In this document: positions 13,733 through 18,969 of the stretch, in pieces
Layout: every line of letters starts with the position of its first letter
How positions within the stretch are numbered: the stretch's first letter is position 1
IMG/VR virus record: IMGVR_UViG_3300047409_000242
Span: 1 to 21,639 of that record
Source: a virus
DNA length: 21,639 nt
Strand: one strand, 5' to 3'
Position numbers and translations under genes: made by a program
The notes under the pieces: generated by a model
What the model was told of the DNA's origin: nothing
Seen by the model: only the letters and a program-made list of their open reading frames with translations
The model's database searches: none

Positions 13733-14640
13733 CCGGCTGCGCGCTCCGGGTCGGCGTAGGTTTCGCCGGGTATTCCTGGGTGTCCCAGGTCGAAGTAGCG
13801 ACCGGTCGTTTTGTCGTACTTGAGCATTGCGGCGCCGACGCGGCCGATGTTCTTGAAGCGCACTTTCTGGACGTGGATTTCGACGTCCTGGCCGGCGCTC
13901 TGATCGCGGTGGACGGTGATGATGTTGTCGGCCTTGTTGTACCAATGGGCCGAGCCGCTGATGTCATAGGGAGTCGGCACGGGACGGGTGCCGTCCTTGT
14001 TGCGGGGGATCTTCGCCGGGTGGACGACGAGCCAGATGTGGGCGTCGGCGCTACGGGCGAGCTTAAGCACCTCGGTCAGGATGAAGGAAACGTAATCGGT
14101 TTCAGTCATGCCGCCGCGCTGGTGCTCGAGCGTGTTCCACGGGTCGAGGACGATGCCGAACTTCCTTTCATTGTCGCGGGCCTTGAGTGCGGTCTCGATG
14201 AGCTCGTCCGGGGTTTTCAGTTTCGGTTCGATCCAGAAGAAGCGCTCCTGGACCCAGATGGCGCCGAAGCGGTATTCCGTTTCGCTCATGCGTGGCACGG
14301 GTCCGGCGGCGAAGGGTTTGCGTTCGTGCTTCTCCACGAGTTTGATGAGGTGCGTCACCGGCGGATAGTTTTCCGGCGAGTAGATGGCGAACTCCCAGGC
14401 GTCGGCCTCGGCGAGGTTAACGAGGAGCGCGTCGAGGAACTCGGATTTGCCGGCGCCGGGGATGCCGGTGATGAGCGTCCACTGTCCGGTACGGACGGTG
14501 TAGAGCTCATCGAGGCAGGGCCAGCCGGAGCTCTGACCTTTGGGGAGTCCGCCGGAGCGGTAGAGCCGGAGACCTTCGGCGAGAAGCGACTCGCCGTCGA
14601 GGATGGCGGTTCCGGGCTGGAGCGGGATGACGTTGCTCAC
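13729..14640 (-). CDS. DnaB-like replicative helicase/RecA-fold ATPase
   Basis: A 303-aa RecA-fold ATPase resembling the C-terminal helicase domain of DnaB/Twinkle-type proteins. Walker A is GIPGAGKSE (about 59-67), the sequence IYSPENYPP (about 88-96) matches the motif following strand 2 in these helicases, Walker B is FGIVLDPWN (about 160-168), and DAHIWLVVHPAK (about 198-209) fits the H4/sensor region, followed by SGSAHWYNKADNII and HVQKVRFKN. The N-terminal primase-interacting domain of full DnaB is absent. The GTG start at 14640 overlaps the upstream TGA (GTGA), so it is translationally coupled to the replication initiator. It is the last gene of the minus-strand replication operon. Confidence 0.88.
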   Translation of the reverse strand: MSNVIPLQPGTAILDGESLLAEGLRLYRSGGLPKGQSSGWPCLDELYTVRTGQWTLITGIPGAGKSEFLDALLVNLAEADAWEFAIYSPENYPPVTHLIKLVEKHERKPFAAGPVPRMSETEYRFGAIWVQERFFWIEPKLKTPDELIETALKARDNERKFGIVLDPWNTLEHQRGGMTETDYVSFILTEVLKLARSADAHIWLVVHPAKIPRNKDGTRPVPTPYDISGSAHWYNKADNIITVHRDQSAGQDVEIHVQKVRFKNIGRVGAAMLKYDKTTGRYFDLGHPGIPGETYADPERAAG

Positions 14641-15353
14641 AGGGCGACCTTCAGTTTGCCGTCGGGAGTCTTCCCGGCGAGCTCGGGGAGCTCATCCTCC
14701 CAGCGGCGCTGGTTGAGGTAGGTCGCGGGTGCCGGGTTGTACCCGTCGCGCCAATCCTGGGTGCTGCGCATGGCGGTTACATGGGCAACGATGGTTGCGG
14801 CGAGCGGCTCGAGTCGGTTGGCCTTCCAGGTTGTTCGGCACTTCGCTTTCGCAACGCGTCGTTTGGACGGATAGGCGGTCCAGAACGCGACGAATCCGGG
14901 CAACAATTCGTCGGGCGTTTTTTGCCCGACATATGCTTTTAGTTCTTTTCTGGTTCTGGTTCTGGTAGGTATACCTCGGGCATTGCCATCGCTATGCTTT
15001 TGCATTGCGTGTGCATTACCGTCGCTATGCCAGCGCATTGCAGCCGCATTTCGACCGTGTTCGCTCAATGTCGTCAGGTAGTTAAGCTCGCGATCGCACC
15101 TGAAATTGCGCCAAACCGGACCCTCCTGAATGAAGAACTCGGCCAGGACGAACTCGACCGCCTGCCGTTCTTCGCCGGAAAGCGCGCCGCAGATGCGATG
15201 CAGTGCATGCAAATCACCACGTATTGGTTTGCCGGTCGCCATGTACGTGTCGAGCAGCAACCGATAAGCCCCGTGCTGCAGCATCGTGAGGTGTCCCGTA
15301 TCACGAGCGTAGTCGCCGGGGAACCAGCGGTAGTAGGGGAAGCTCATGGGCAT
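14637..15353 (-). CDS. DUF1376 (YdaU)/O-like replication initiator protein
   Basis: A 238-aa protein. Residues 1-95 match DUF1376: FPYYRWFPGDYARDTGHLTM, then HGAYRLLLDTYMATGKPI and GPVWRNFRCDRELNYL, a winged-helix-type domain used in phage and prophage replication proteins. A variable linker with a duplicated HSDGNA segment and Thr-Arg repeats follows. The C-terminal domain (about 148-220) FWTAYPSKRRVAKAKCRTTW...GYNPAPATYLNQRRWEDE resembles the end of O-like replisome organisers. It is predicted to bind the phage origin and load the helicase encoded next to it. The linker DNA contains repeats that could be the origin. ATG 15353 lies 3 nt after the upstream stop; ATG 15347 is an alternative. 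Confidence 0.85.
   Translation of the reverse strand: MPMSFPYYRWFPGDYARDTGHLTMLQHGAYRLLLDTYMATGKPIRGDLHALHRICGALSGEERQAVEFVLAEFFIQEGPVWRNFRCDRELNYLTTLSEHGRNAAAMRWHSDGNAHAMQKHSDGNARGIPTRTRTRKELKAYVGQKTPDELLPGFVAFWTAYPSKRRVAKAKCRTTWKANRLEPLAATIVAHVTAMRSTQDWRDGYNPAPATYLNQRRWEDELPELAGKTPDGKLKVAL
14979..15040. repeat. Candidate replication-origin iterons inside the initiator gene
   Basis: Two 18-bp repeats, GCATTGCCATCGCTATGC (14980-14997) and GCATTACCGTCGCTATGC (15013-15030), differ at two positions. Further GCATTGC copies lie at 15002 and 15034. They encode the duplicated HSDGNA of the protein linker, and an AT-rich plus TTCTGG-repeat segment lies next to them at about 14925-14968. Iterons in the middle of an initiator gene are how lambdoid origins are arranged; here it is inference. 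Confidence 0.45.
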
Positions 15354-15356
15354 CTT

Positions 15357-16028
15357 TCAGGCATTGGGATTGTCGCGGCTCAGGATTTCGTCGAGCCGCT
15401 CGAGTTGCCGGCGCCGTTCTTCTTCTTCGGCCGGACTCCCGGTGGGGATGCCGAGTTTGCGTAATTGCCTGCCCTCGCGCAGTTCCTGCTCATGCCTCTG
15501 CAATTCCTCCCGCGAAGGAAGCATTGCTATCGCCTCGCAGGCGGGCACGCGCCGTAGCGCCGACTGCGGCACCCACCAGGAGGGCGCGCGCTTGTGTTCG
15601 GGTTTCAACCACCATTCGTGGGCCGTGCCCTTGCTCATCGCCTCCCGGCCCAGCAACCACCCTTGGATGAAGTAGCGCGGCGCCTTGCCGGTCACCAGCA
15701 CGAACTTGTCCTCGGGTTTGTCCTCGGGATAGATGACCAGGTGTCCGTTGGCATACGCCGTATGCCGCGCCTGCCTGCCATCAACATCGAAGGCGGCGCG
15801 CTTGCCGTTGAACACCCCGCCCGACCAGTAGCGGTTCTGGTGCTTGGCGAGCACCATCTCGGCGCAGCAGGACTCGATCTCAGTCGCCCACTCGTCACCT
15901 TCCTCGGCGTCGTAGTGCTGGGCGGTCTGGCGGTGAAACAGGCACGTGACGCGGCGATGCACGGCAACGATCGCCGCCTGATAGAGCTCGTCTGGCGTCA
16001 AGCAGACCACGATCGCGTCGTCGCGCAT
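15357..16028 (-). CDS. Conserved hypothetical phage protein, possible restriction-endonuclease-like fold
   Basis: A 223-aa protein that I recognise as a widespread phage family of unknown function. The core is WATEIESCCAEMVLAKHQNR, YWSGGVFNGKRAAFDVDGRQ, HLVIYPEDKPEDKFVLVTGK, then PRYFIQGWLLGREA and SWWVPQSALRRV. The order of an acidic residue in a first helix (E-A-E near 57), an Asp before a G-R-Q-A-R strand and later hydrophobic strands is like PD-(D/E)XK nucleases, but the catalytic set is not certain. A Glu/Arg/Gln-rich coiled C-terminal tail follows. It sits between the DUF1064 nuclease-like protein and the replication initiator with no gap upstream (TAA then ATG), so a replication or recombination role is plausible. 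Confidence 0.75.
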   Translation of the reverse strand: MRDDAIVVCLTPDELYQAAIVAVHRRVTCLFHRQTAQHYDAEEGDEWATEIESCCAEMVLAKHQNRYWSGGVFNGKRAAFDVDGRQARHTAYANGHLVIYPEDKPEDKFVLVTGKAPRYFIQGWLLGREAMSKGTAHEWWLKPEHKRAPSWWVPQSALRRVPACEAIAMLPSREELQRHEQELREGRQLRKLGIPTGSPAEEEERRRQLERLDEILSRDNPNA

Positions 16029-16448
16029 TTAGCCGGTCTCGCGGATGCGAACGCCGTGCACCCACAGCATGAGCTTGCGTTTGATCCGGTAATCGCGGGT
16101 CTTGGTCGGCTCGCTCTTCACGTCCTCGACGACGAGCTCGCCGTTGGCGTCGCGGTACGTGAAGTCGGCGTAGTACGAGCACTCGCGCTCGATGAGCTCG
16201 CCATCGGCATCACGCTGCGTCGGAACGAGGACGAACTTGACCTGCTCGCGTAGCTCGCTGATGCCGCCGGCGCGCTCGAGCAACTGGAGCTCGACTGCCC
16301 GCTGCGCCTCTTTTTTCGACGCGTAGGCGCCGGTCTTCTCGTTGTGGTACTTGGAGGCCGGCGCCGGCGAGTACATCTCGTCCTTCGGCACGGCACGGCG
16401 TTGGAGCACGGCCTGGTACTGCTCTTCCGACAAACGGATGGCTTTCAC
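16029..16448 (-). CDS. DUF1064 nuclease-like protein
   Basis: The protein matches DUF1064, a phage family considered nuclease-like (PD-(D/E)XK type). Key stretches are SKYHNEKTGAYASKKEAQRA (N-terminal), VELQLLERAGGISELREQVK, SYYADFTYRDANGELVVEDV and KTRDYRIKRKLM. The Glu of KKEAQR, Asp of YADF and E-D-V-K make the usual catalytic set. Such proteins sit in early replication or recombination operons and may process DNA junctions. The start is uncertain: the frame is open to a TTG at 16475, but that codon lies in a stem-loop without a ribosome binding site; a GTG at 16448 with GGGAG about 11 nt upstream is preferred (139 aa). Confidence 0.83.
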   Translation of the reverse strand: MKAIRLSEEQYQAVLQRRAVPKDEMYSPAPASKYHNEKTGAYASKKEAQRAVELQLLERAGGISELREQVKFVLVPTQRDADGELIERECSYYADFTYRDANGELVVEDVKSEPTKTRDYRIKRKLMLWVHGVRIRETG

Positions 16449-16473
16449 CGCGACCGTCGCTCCCACAACCCAC

Positions 16474-16497
16474 AACCCCCGGTAAAAATGGGGGGTT
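16474..16497. other. Stem-loop in front of the DUF1064 gene
   Basis: AACCCCC (16474-16480) and GGGGGTT (16491-16497) form a 7-bp stem with a 10-nt loop in the spacer between the cysteine-rich 97-aa gene and the DUF1064 gene. On the minus strand it has no U tail. It could reduce readthrough or influence translation of the DUF1064 gene. Confidence 0.4.
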
Positions 16498-16507
16498 AGC
16501 CTTCCAT

Positions 16508-16801
16508 TTACTTTCGGACGTCCTGACGGAGCAGGCGACCCTGGTTATCGCGTTCCAGCGCGATTACTCCACGTTTTTGTGGGTCCGCTGACATTTCCTC
16601 GGCCTCATCGCGACCGTCTTGGTAGGGTCGCCAGCGGTAGAGCGGGCACTTCGTTGCCGTGCAGTCGGTGACGTCCTTGCGCACGTAGCCGACGCACTCG
16701 AGGCAAAACAGCTTGACCGCATTGGCCCGTGAGCGACACGCCGCGGCTGCGATCCCCTGATACAGCGGCGGCACGTCGCGGCCGGGTTGCGCGTATTTCA
16801 T
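16508..16801 (-). CDS. Small conserved cysteine-rich phage protein
   Basis: A 97-aa protein starting MKYAQPGRDVPPLYQGIAAA at the ATG at 16801; an upstream GTG at 16840 lies in the operator-like leader and is unlikely. The central NAVKLFCLECVGYVRKDV with DCTATKCPLYRWRPYQ has four cysteines in a C-x2-C...C-x5-C arrangement, suggesting a zinc-binding knuckle. I recognise this as a common small phage early protein of unknown function, usually near replication genes. It is the first gene after the Cro-like gene in the leftward early operon, so DNA binding or transcription control is plausible but not shown. Confidence 0.78.
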   Translation of the reverse strand: MKYAQPGRDVPPLYQGIAAAACRSRANAVKLFCLECVGYVRKDVTDCTATKCPLYRWRPYQDGRDEAEEMSADPQKRGVIALERDNQGRLLRQDVRK

Positions 16802-16825
16802 GGGACGCTTTCTATTGAATAAGTT

Positions 16826-16848
16826 TAGACATTGCTGCACTATGTCTA
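16826..16848. promoter_or_regulatory. Inverted repeat in the leader of the 97-aa gene (possible operator)
   Basis: TAGACAT (16826-16832) and ATGTCTA (16842-16848) are perfect arms around a 9-bp spacer. The left arm overlaps a GTTTAG half-site (16823-16828) like those of the immunity region. It lies 25-50 bp upstream of the cysteine-rich gene and downstream of the Cro-like gene, so it may control the rest of the replication operon. Confidence 0.45.
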
Positions 16849-16881
16849 TGACTGGCCCATTTTTGGGTCAGGGCCAATAGG

Positions 16882-17082
16882 TCAGCGATTTACAGTAGCC
16901 GCGTGCTCAACCATCTCCTCAAGAGAGACAGCGCCATGGGTCAGGTCGCGAACCGCGAACATACGGTCGATCGGCACACCGTTGGTACGCCACTGCGTGA
17001 TGGCCGACATGCTGATGTCGAAGTGTTCGGCAATGAGCGTTGCGCGACCGCGCTGCGCGTCGAGCCACTGCGGAAATGTCAT
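16882..17082 (-). CDS. Cro-like/YdaS-family HTH repressor
   Basis: A 66-aa protein with a YdaS/Cro-type helix-turn-helix: MTFPQWLDAQRGRATLIAEH, then FDISMSAITQWRTNGVPIDR, and the family tail MFAVRDLTHGAVSLEEMV. It is transcribed leftward, divergent from the CI-like gene, which is the place of Cro in a lambdoid switch. It likely represses the CI promoter and starts the lytic programme by allowing expression of the replication operon downstream. The promoter (17091-17120) places the transcript start within a few bases of the ATG, so the mRNA may be almost leaderless; no ribosome binding site is present in the 8 bases between the -10 box and the ATG. Confidence 0.87.
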   Translation of the reverse strand: MTFPQWLDAQRGRATLIAEHFDISMSAITQWRTNGVPIDRMFAVRDLTHGAVSLEEMVEHAATVNR

Positions 17083-17090
17083 GGTCGAGC

Positions 17091-17120
17091 AGTTTAGGCA
17101 AATCTAAACCAAGAGGTCAA
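17091..17120 (-). promoter_or_regulatory. Leftward early promoter for the Cro-like gene
   Basis: On the minus strand TTGACC (17120-17115) and TAAACT (17096-17091) are separated by 18 bp. The operator palindrome at 17092-17109 covers the -10 box and spacer, so repressor binding would block it. The -35 box overlaps the ribosome binding site of the CI-like gene. Confidence 0.6.
17092..17109. promoter_or_regulatory. Immunity operator (GTTTAG-N6-CTAAAC)
   Basis: A perfect inverted repeat, GTTTAG (17092-17097) and CTAAAC (17104-17109), lies between the divergent Cro-like and CI-like genes. The same half-sites recur at 16823, 17152 (as CTAAAC) and at the rightward promoter near 17.7 kb, as expected for a phage repressor acting at two promoters. 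A 12-bp direct repeat TCTAAACCAAGA is found at 17103 and 17151. Confidence 0.7.
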
Positions 17121-17636
17121 GTGAATTCCAAACCAGAAAGTAAAGCCACTTCTAAACCAAGATTGTTTACGATCAGGTTTATGGCGGATGAACACAGAAA
17201 GGCCGTGCTACGGCATCTGCTTGATCACGTCCTGGTCGGTGGCCGCGCCCAGCTCATGCGCAAGTCGGGATTCAAGAAGAGCTACGTATCGCAGTTGCTT
17301 GATCCGAAACGACCGTTCGGGGAGCGCACGGCGCGCAAGATCGCGCTCAGGCTGAAGCTACCGGCAGACTACTTCGAAAAGAAAATCGACGCGATCACGA
17401 TCATGAGCACCAGCGGCATCGGCGGTGCGCTCGATGAGCGCGAAGCTAAACAACTACTTATCTACTGGCAGCACTTCACATCGTCGCAGCGCACGCGGCT
17501 TATGGCCGAGATGGAGGCCAAGGTCGCCGAAAATATTGCGATCGCCAAGCACTTGAATGAGAATGATGTCGTCGCGAAACGCGATACGAAGGTCGTGCCA
17601 TTGAAGAAGAAGGTCACTCCTGGCGGCGACGGCTAA
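17121..17636 (+). CDS. CI-like phage repressor (HTH, no peptidase domain)
   Basis: The putative lysogeny repressor. The HTH is visible at GGRAQLMRKSGFKKSYVSQL and DPKRPFGERTARKIALRLKL. The rest is helical and ends in a Lys-rich tail (VVPLKKKVTPGGDG). There is no LexA/S24-type autocleavage domain, so induction would not follow the classic RecA route. Two starts are possible: GTG 17121, preceded by AGAGG with ideal 4-nt spacing (171 aa, with a Ser/Lys/Pro N-terminal extension), or ATG 17181 (151 aa). The ribosome binding site favours GTG. The gene is divergent from the Cro-like gene and ends before an intrinsic terminator at 17660. Confidence 0.83.
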   Translation: MNSKPESKATSKPRLFTIRFMADEHRKAVLRHLLDHVLVGGRAQLMRKSGFKKSYVSQLLDPKRPFGERTARKIALRLKLPADYFEKKIDAITIMSTSGIGGALDEREAKQLLIYWQHFTSSQRTRLMAEMEAKVAENIAIAKHLNENDVVAKRDTKVVPLKKKVTPGGDG

Positions 17637-17659
17637 AGCAATAACCGCTCCCGAAAAGG

Positions 17660-17685
17660 CCCGCGCATCGACGCGGGTTTTTCTT
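17660..17685 (+). terminator. Rho-independent terminator of the CI-like gene
   Basis: CCCGCG (17660-17665), 6-nt loop, CGCGGG (17672-17677), followed by TTTTTCTT. It lies 24 bp after the repressor stop codon and isolates that gene from the next promoter. Confidence 0.85.
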
Positions 17686-17694
17686 GTGTGCAAG

Positions 17695-17735
17695 GTTTAG
17701 AAAAGACTTGACTGGCGTTTAGGTTTAGCTAAACT
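17695..17735 (+). promoter_or_regulatory. Rightward early promoter with overlapping repressor operators
   Basis: TTGACT (17708-17713), a 16-bp spacer and TAAACT (17730-17735) form a good sigma70-like promoter. GTTTAG half-sites lie at 17695, 17717 and 17723, and CTAAAC at 17729; the last two make the palindrome GTTTAGCTAAAC over the spacer and -10 box. The repeat of immunity half-sites here indicates control of the rightward operon by the CI-like or Cro-like protein. Confidence 0.7.
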
Positions 17736-17757
17736 GGCTTCCCGACATGCGGGAGCC
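17736..17757 (+). other. Leader hairpin masking a ribosome binding site
   Basis: Directly after the -10 box, GGCT-CCCG (17736-17744, one bulged T) can pair with CGGGAGCC (17750-17757) around an ACATG loop. The 3' arm contains GGGAG, the only ribosome binding site for the ATG at 17762. Depending on the transcript start, the hairpin could hide that site. Confidence 0.45.
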
Positions 17758-17761
17758 TCCA

Positions 17762-17848
17762 ATGCAAAGCGCCGCGCGCATCACCATCTTGCACACGCTT
17801 GCATACGAGCAGCGTGATAGTTCCACGTGGAACTGGTTACGCGCGTAA
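17762..17848 (+). CDS. Possible 28-aa leader peptide of the rightward early operon
   Basis: The frame MQSAARITILHTLAYEQRDS... ends WNWLRA and a TAA at 17846-17848. The ATG has GGGAG 7 nt upstream inside a hairpin arm. It is the first possible start in the transcript from the 17.7-kb promoter and contains the parS-like palindrome, so the DNA could be under a non-coding constraint instead. The peptide has no recognised family; its existence as a protein is uncertain. Confidence 0.35.
   Translation: MQSAARITILHTLAYEQRDSSTWNWLRA
17819..17834. promoter_or_regulatory. parS-like palindrome (ParB-type site)
   Basis: AGTTCCACGTGGAACT is a perfect 16-bp palindrome. Its inner 14 bases match every fixed position of the chromosomal parS consensus GTTNCACGTGNAAC, and only the outermost pair (A/T in place of T/A) differs from the 16-bp form. 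No ParB gene is present in the window, so host ParB is the likely reader. It lies about 85-100 bp downstream of the early promoter. Confidence 0.6.
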
Positions 17849-17867
17849 ACAATTCCGAAGTTAGCGA

Positions 17868-18236
17868 ATGAACTCCACTTACGGATTCGGCTACGGCGAG
17901 GACGCGAAGCAGCAGATGCTCGATGACGCGCGAGAAGTGCGCGAGCAGGACGAAGCGAACGCACTCGCATTCGAGGAGGCGCATATGCGGCAGGAAATCA
18001 ACCGAGCCACTGCGATGCTCTGGTTCGCCGGCATCAAGCCGAAAGTCGCTGACGTCGAGCTCCTGGCGCGCGCCATCCTCGAGGTTGCGGCCGAGCTTGC
18101 CGGCGACGGCGATCCGGCGTTCTACGTTGCCGACGCCGCGCGCGAGTTGGAAAAGCGTATCGGCGGGAATCTGAAGAAGACCCTCCCCGGCTACATGGGC
18201 GTGCTGCGCGCTGCCGCGCCGCGAAGTGCCGCATGA
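17868..18236 (+). CDS. Hypothetical early protein
   Basis: A 122-aa acidic, helical protein (MNSTYGFGYGEDAKQQMLDD...). The N-terminal 45 residues are rich in Glu, Asp, Ala and Arg, consistent with a long helix or coiled coil; the rest includes FAGIKPKVADVELLARAILE and a basic end. The ATG at 17868 has only a weak GAAG upstream. Its TGA overlaps the next ATG (18233). It is the first sizeable gene of the rightward early operon. I do not recognise a function. Confidence 0.7.
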   Translation: MNSTYGFGYGEDAKQQMLDDAREVREQDEANALAFEEAHMRQEINRATAMLWFAGIKPKVADVELLARAILEVAAELAGDGDPAFYVADAARELEKRIGGNLKKTLPGYMGVLRAAAPRSAA

Positions 18237-18475
18237 AACCCGTGCCTCTAAAGCTGAAGGATGGCGGGCCGGCGTTCCCGCGTCCGGCTTCCTCGTTTGG
18301 GAACGAGATTGACTGGGTGAACCATCACGCGCAACAGGGCATGACGCTGCGCGATTACTTCGCCGCTGAGGCGTTGCGGACCTACACGGTCACGGACCAA
18401 GGAATCAACGTGATCAATCTCGCCGCGTATTGCTACAAGATCGCCGACGCGATGCTGAAGGAGCGCGCCAAATGA
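18233..18475 (+). CDS. Small conserved phage protein (GGPAFP type)
   Basis: An 80-aa protein of a type common in phage early regions: an N-terminal KDGGPAFPRPAS segment, then GMTLRDYFAAEALR and a C-terminal AAYCYKIADAMLKERAK. Homologous proteins usually pair GGxAFP with GMSLRDYFA and YxIADAML, and are annotated as hypothetical. ATGA overlaps at both ends. No catalytic motif is visible. Confidence 0.82.
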   Translation: MKPVPLKLKDGGPAFPRPASSFGNEIDWVNHHAQQGMTLRDYFAAEALRTYTVTDQGINVINLAAYCYKIADAMLKERAK

Positions 18476-18561
18476 GCTTCCTCGGCGGGGTGCTGGTGAT
18501 CGTCGCGGTGTTCCTGTTCGCGGACGCGCTCGCTGACCTTCTCGACGAGGAGGACGAATGA
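18472..18561 (+). CDS. Tiny membrane protein (29 aa)
   Basis: The peptide MSFLGGVLVIVAVFLFADAL followed by an acidic tail (ADLLDEEDE) is a single membrane helix with a negatively charged cytoplasmic or periplasmic end. It overlaps both neighbours by ATGA, with GAAGGAG 11 nt before the ATG. The coupled setting supports expression. Function unknown; similar tiny hydrophobic proteins are frequent in this phage's early genes. Confidence 0.6.
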   Translation: MSFLGGVLVIVAVFLFADALADLLDEEDE

Positions 18562-18746
18562 AACCGATCATCGGCTCGCATCACTCGATCCGCGACCAGG
18601 TGCATCTGTGGCACTTCCAGCGCACGAGCGGGTTGCCGCGCGACTACTTCAAACAACCATCAAGGGGAGACATTGCAGTGTGGATCTTTTGCCTCGGGGT
18701 ACTCGCCGGGATCCTCTCCGGCCTGATCGTGGAGTGGCTTTCCTGA
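18558..18746 (+). CDS. Small membrane protein
   Basis: A 62-aa protein with a soluble N-terminal half (MKPIIGSHHSIRDQVHLWHF..., His- and Arg-rich) and one C-terminal membrane helix (about 41-60, VWIFCLGVLAGILSGLIVEW). Start overlaps the previous stop (ATGA), with GAGGAGGA as a good ribosome binding site. An in-frame later start is not apparent. No family recognised. Confidence 0.65.
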   Translation: MKPIIGSHHSIRDQVHLWHFQRTSGLPRDYFKQPSRGDIAVWIFCLGVLAGILSGLIVEWLS

Positions 18747-18756
18747 AGGAGGACGC

Positions 18757-18969
18757 ATGGCGATGCGCGAGCTCTTGAGAGTGAGCATGAACGAGCGCCA
18801 GGTGCGGCAGGCGTGCGAGGACTGGGCGCGCAGCCGCTCGCGTGCCGACGGCGCGGCGGCGAGCGTCATCTTCCTGCCCGCCGATGCGGCGAATCCAGAC
18901 GTCACCGCCGAGGTGATCTTCACCAAGAAGCGCGAGCGGGCACCGAAGAAGCCTAATGGGCAAACTTGA
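18757..18969 (+). CDS. Hypothetical protein upstream of the exonuclease
   Basis: A 70-aa protein (MAMRELLRVSMNERQVRQAC...) with an excellent ribosome binding site AAGGAGG 5 nt before the ATG. The short beta-like segment ASVIFLPADAANPDVTAEVIF and a basic tail (KKRERAPKKP) follow. Its end overlaps the exonuclease start by 14 nt, so the two are probably translated together. A related arrangement of a small gene ahead of the exonuclease is frequent in phage recombination modules. No function assigned. Confidence 0.7.
   Translation: MAMRELLRVSMNERQVRQACEDWARSRSRADGAAASVIFLPADAANPDVTAEVIFTKKRERAPKKPNGQT

Noticed and set aside
13420-14721. A 433-codon plus-strand frame covering the helicase gene
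   Set aside because: It is the reverse shadow of the helicase Walker-motif gene and runs through the end of the HTH gene in another frame; composition (Gly, Asp, Val, Glu) is artefactual.
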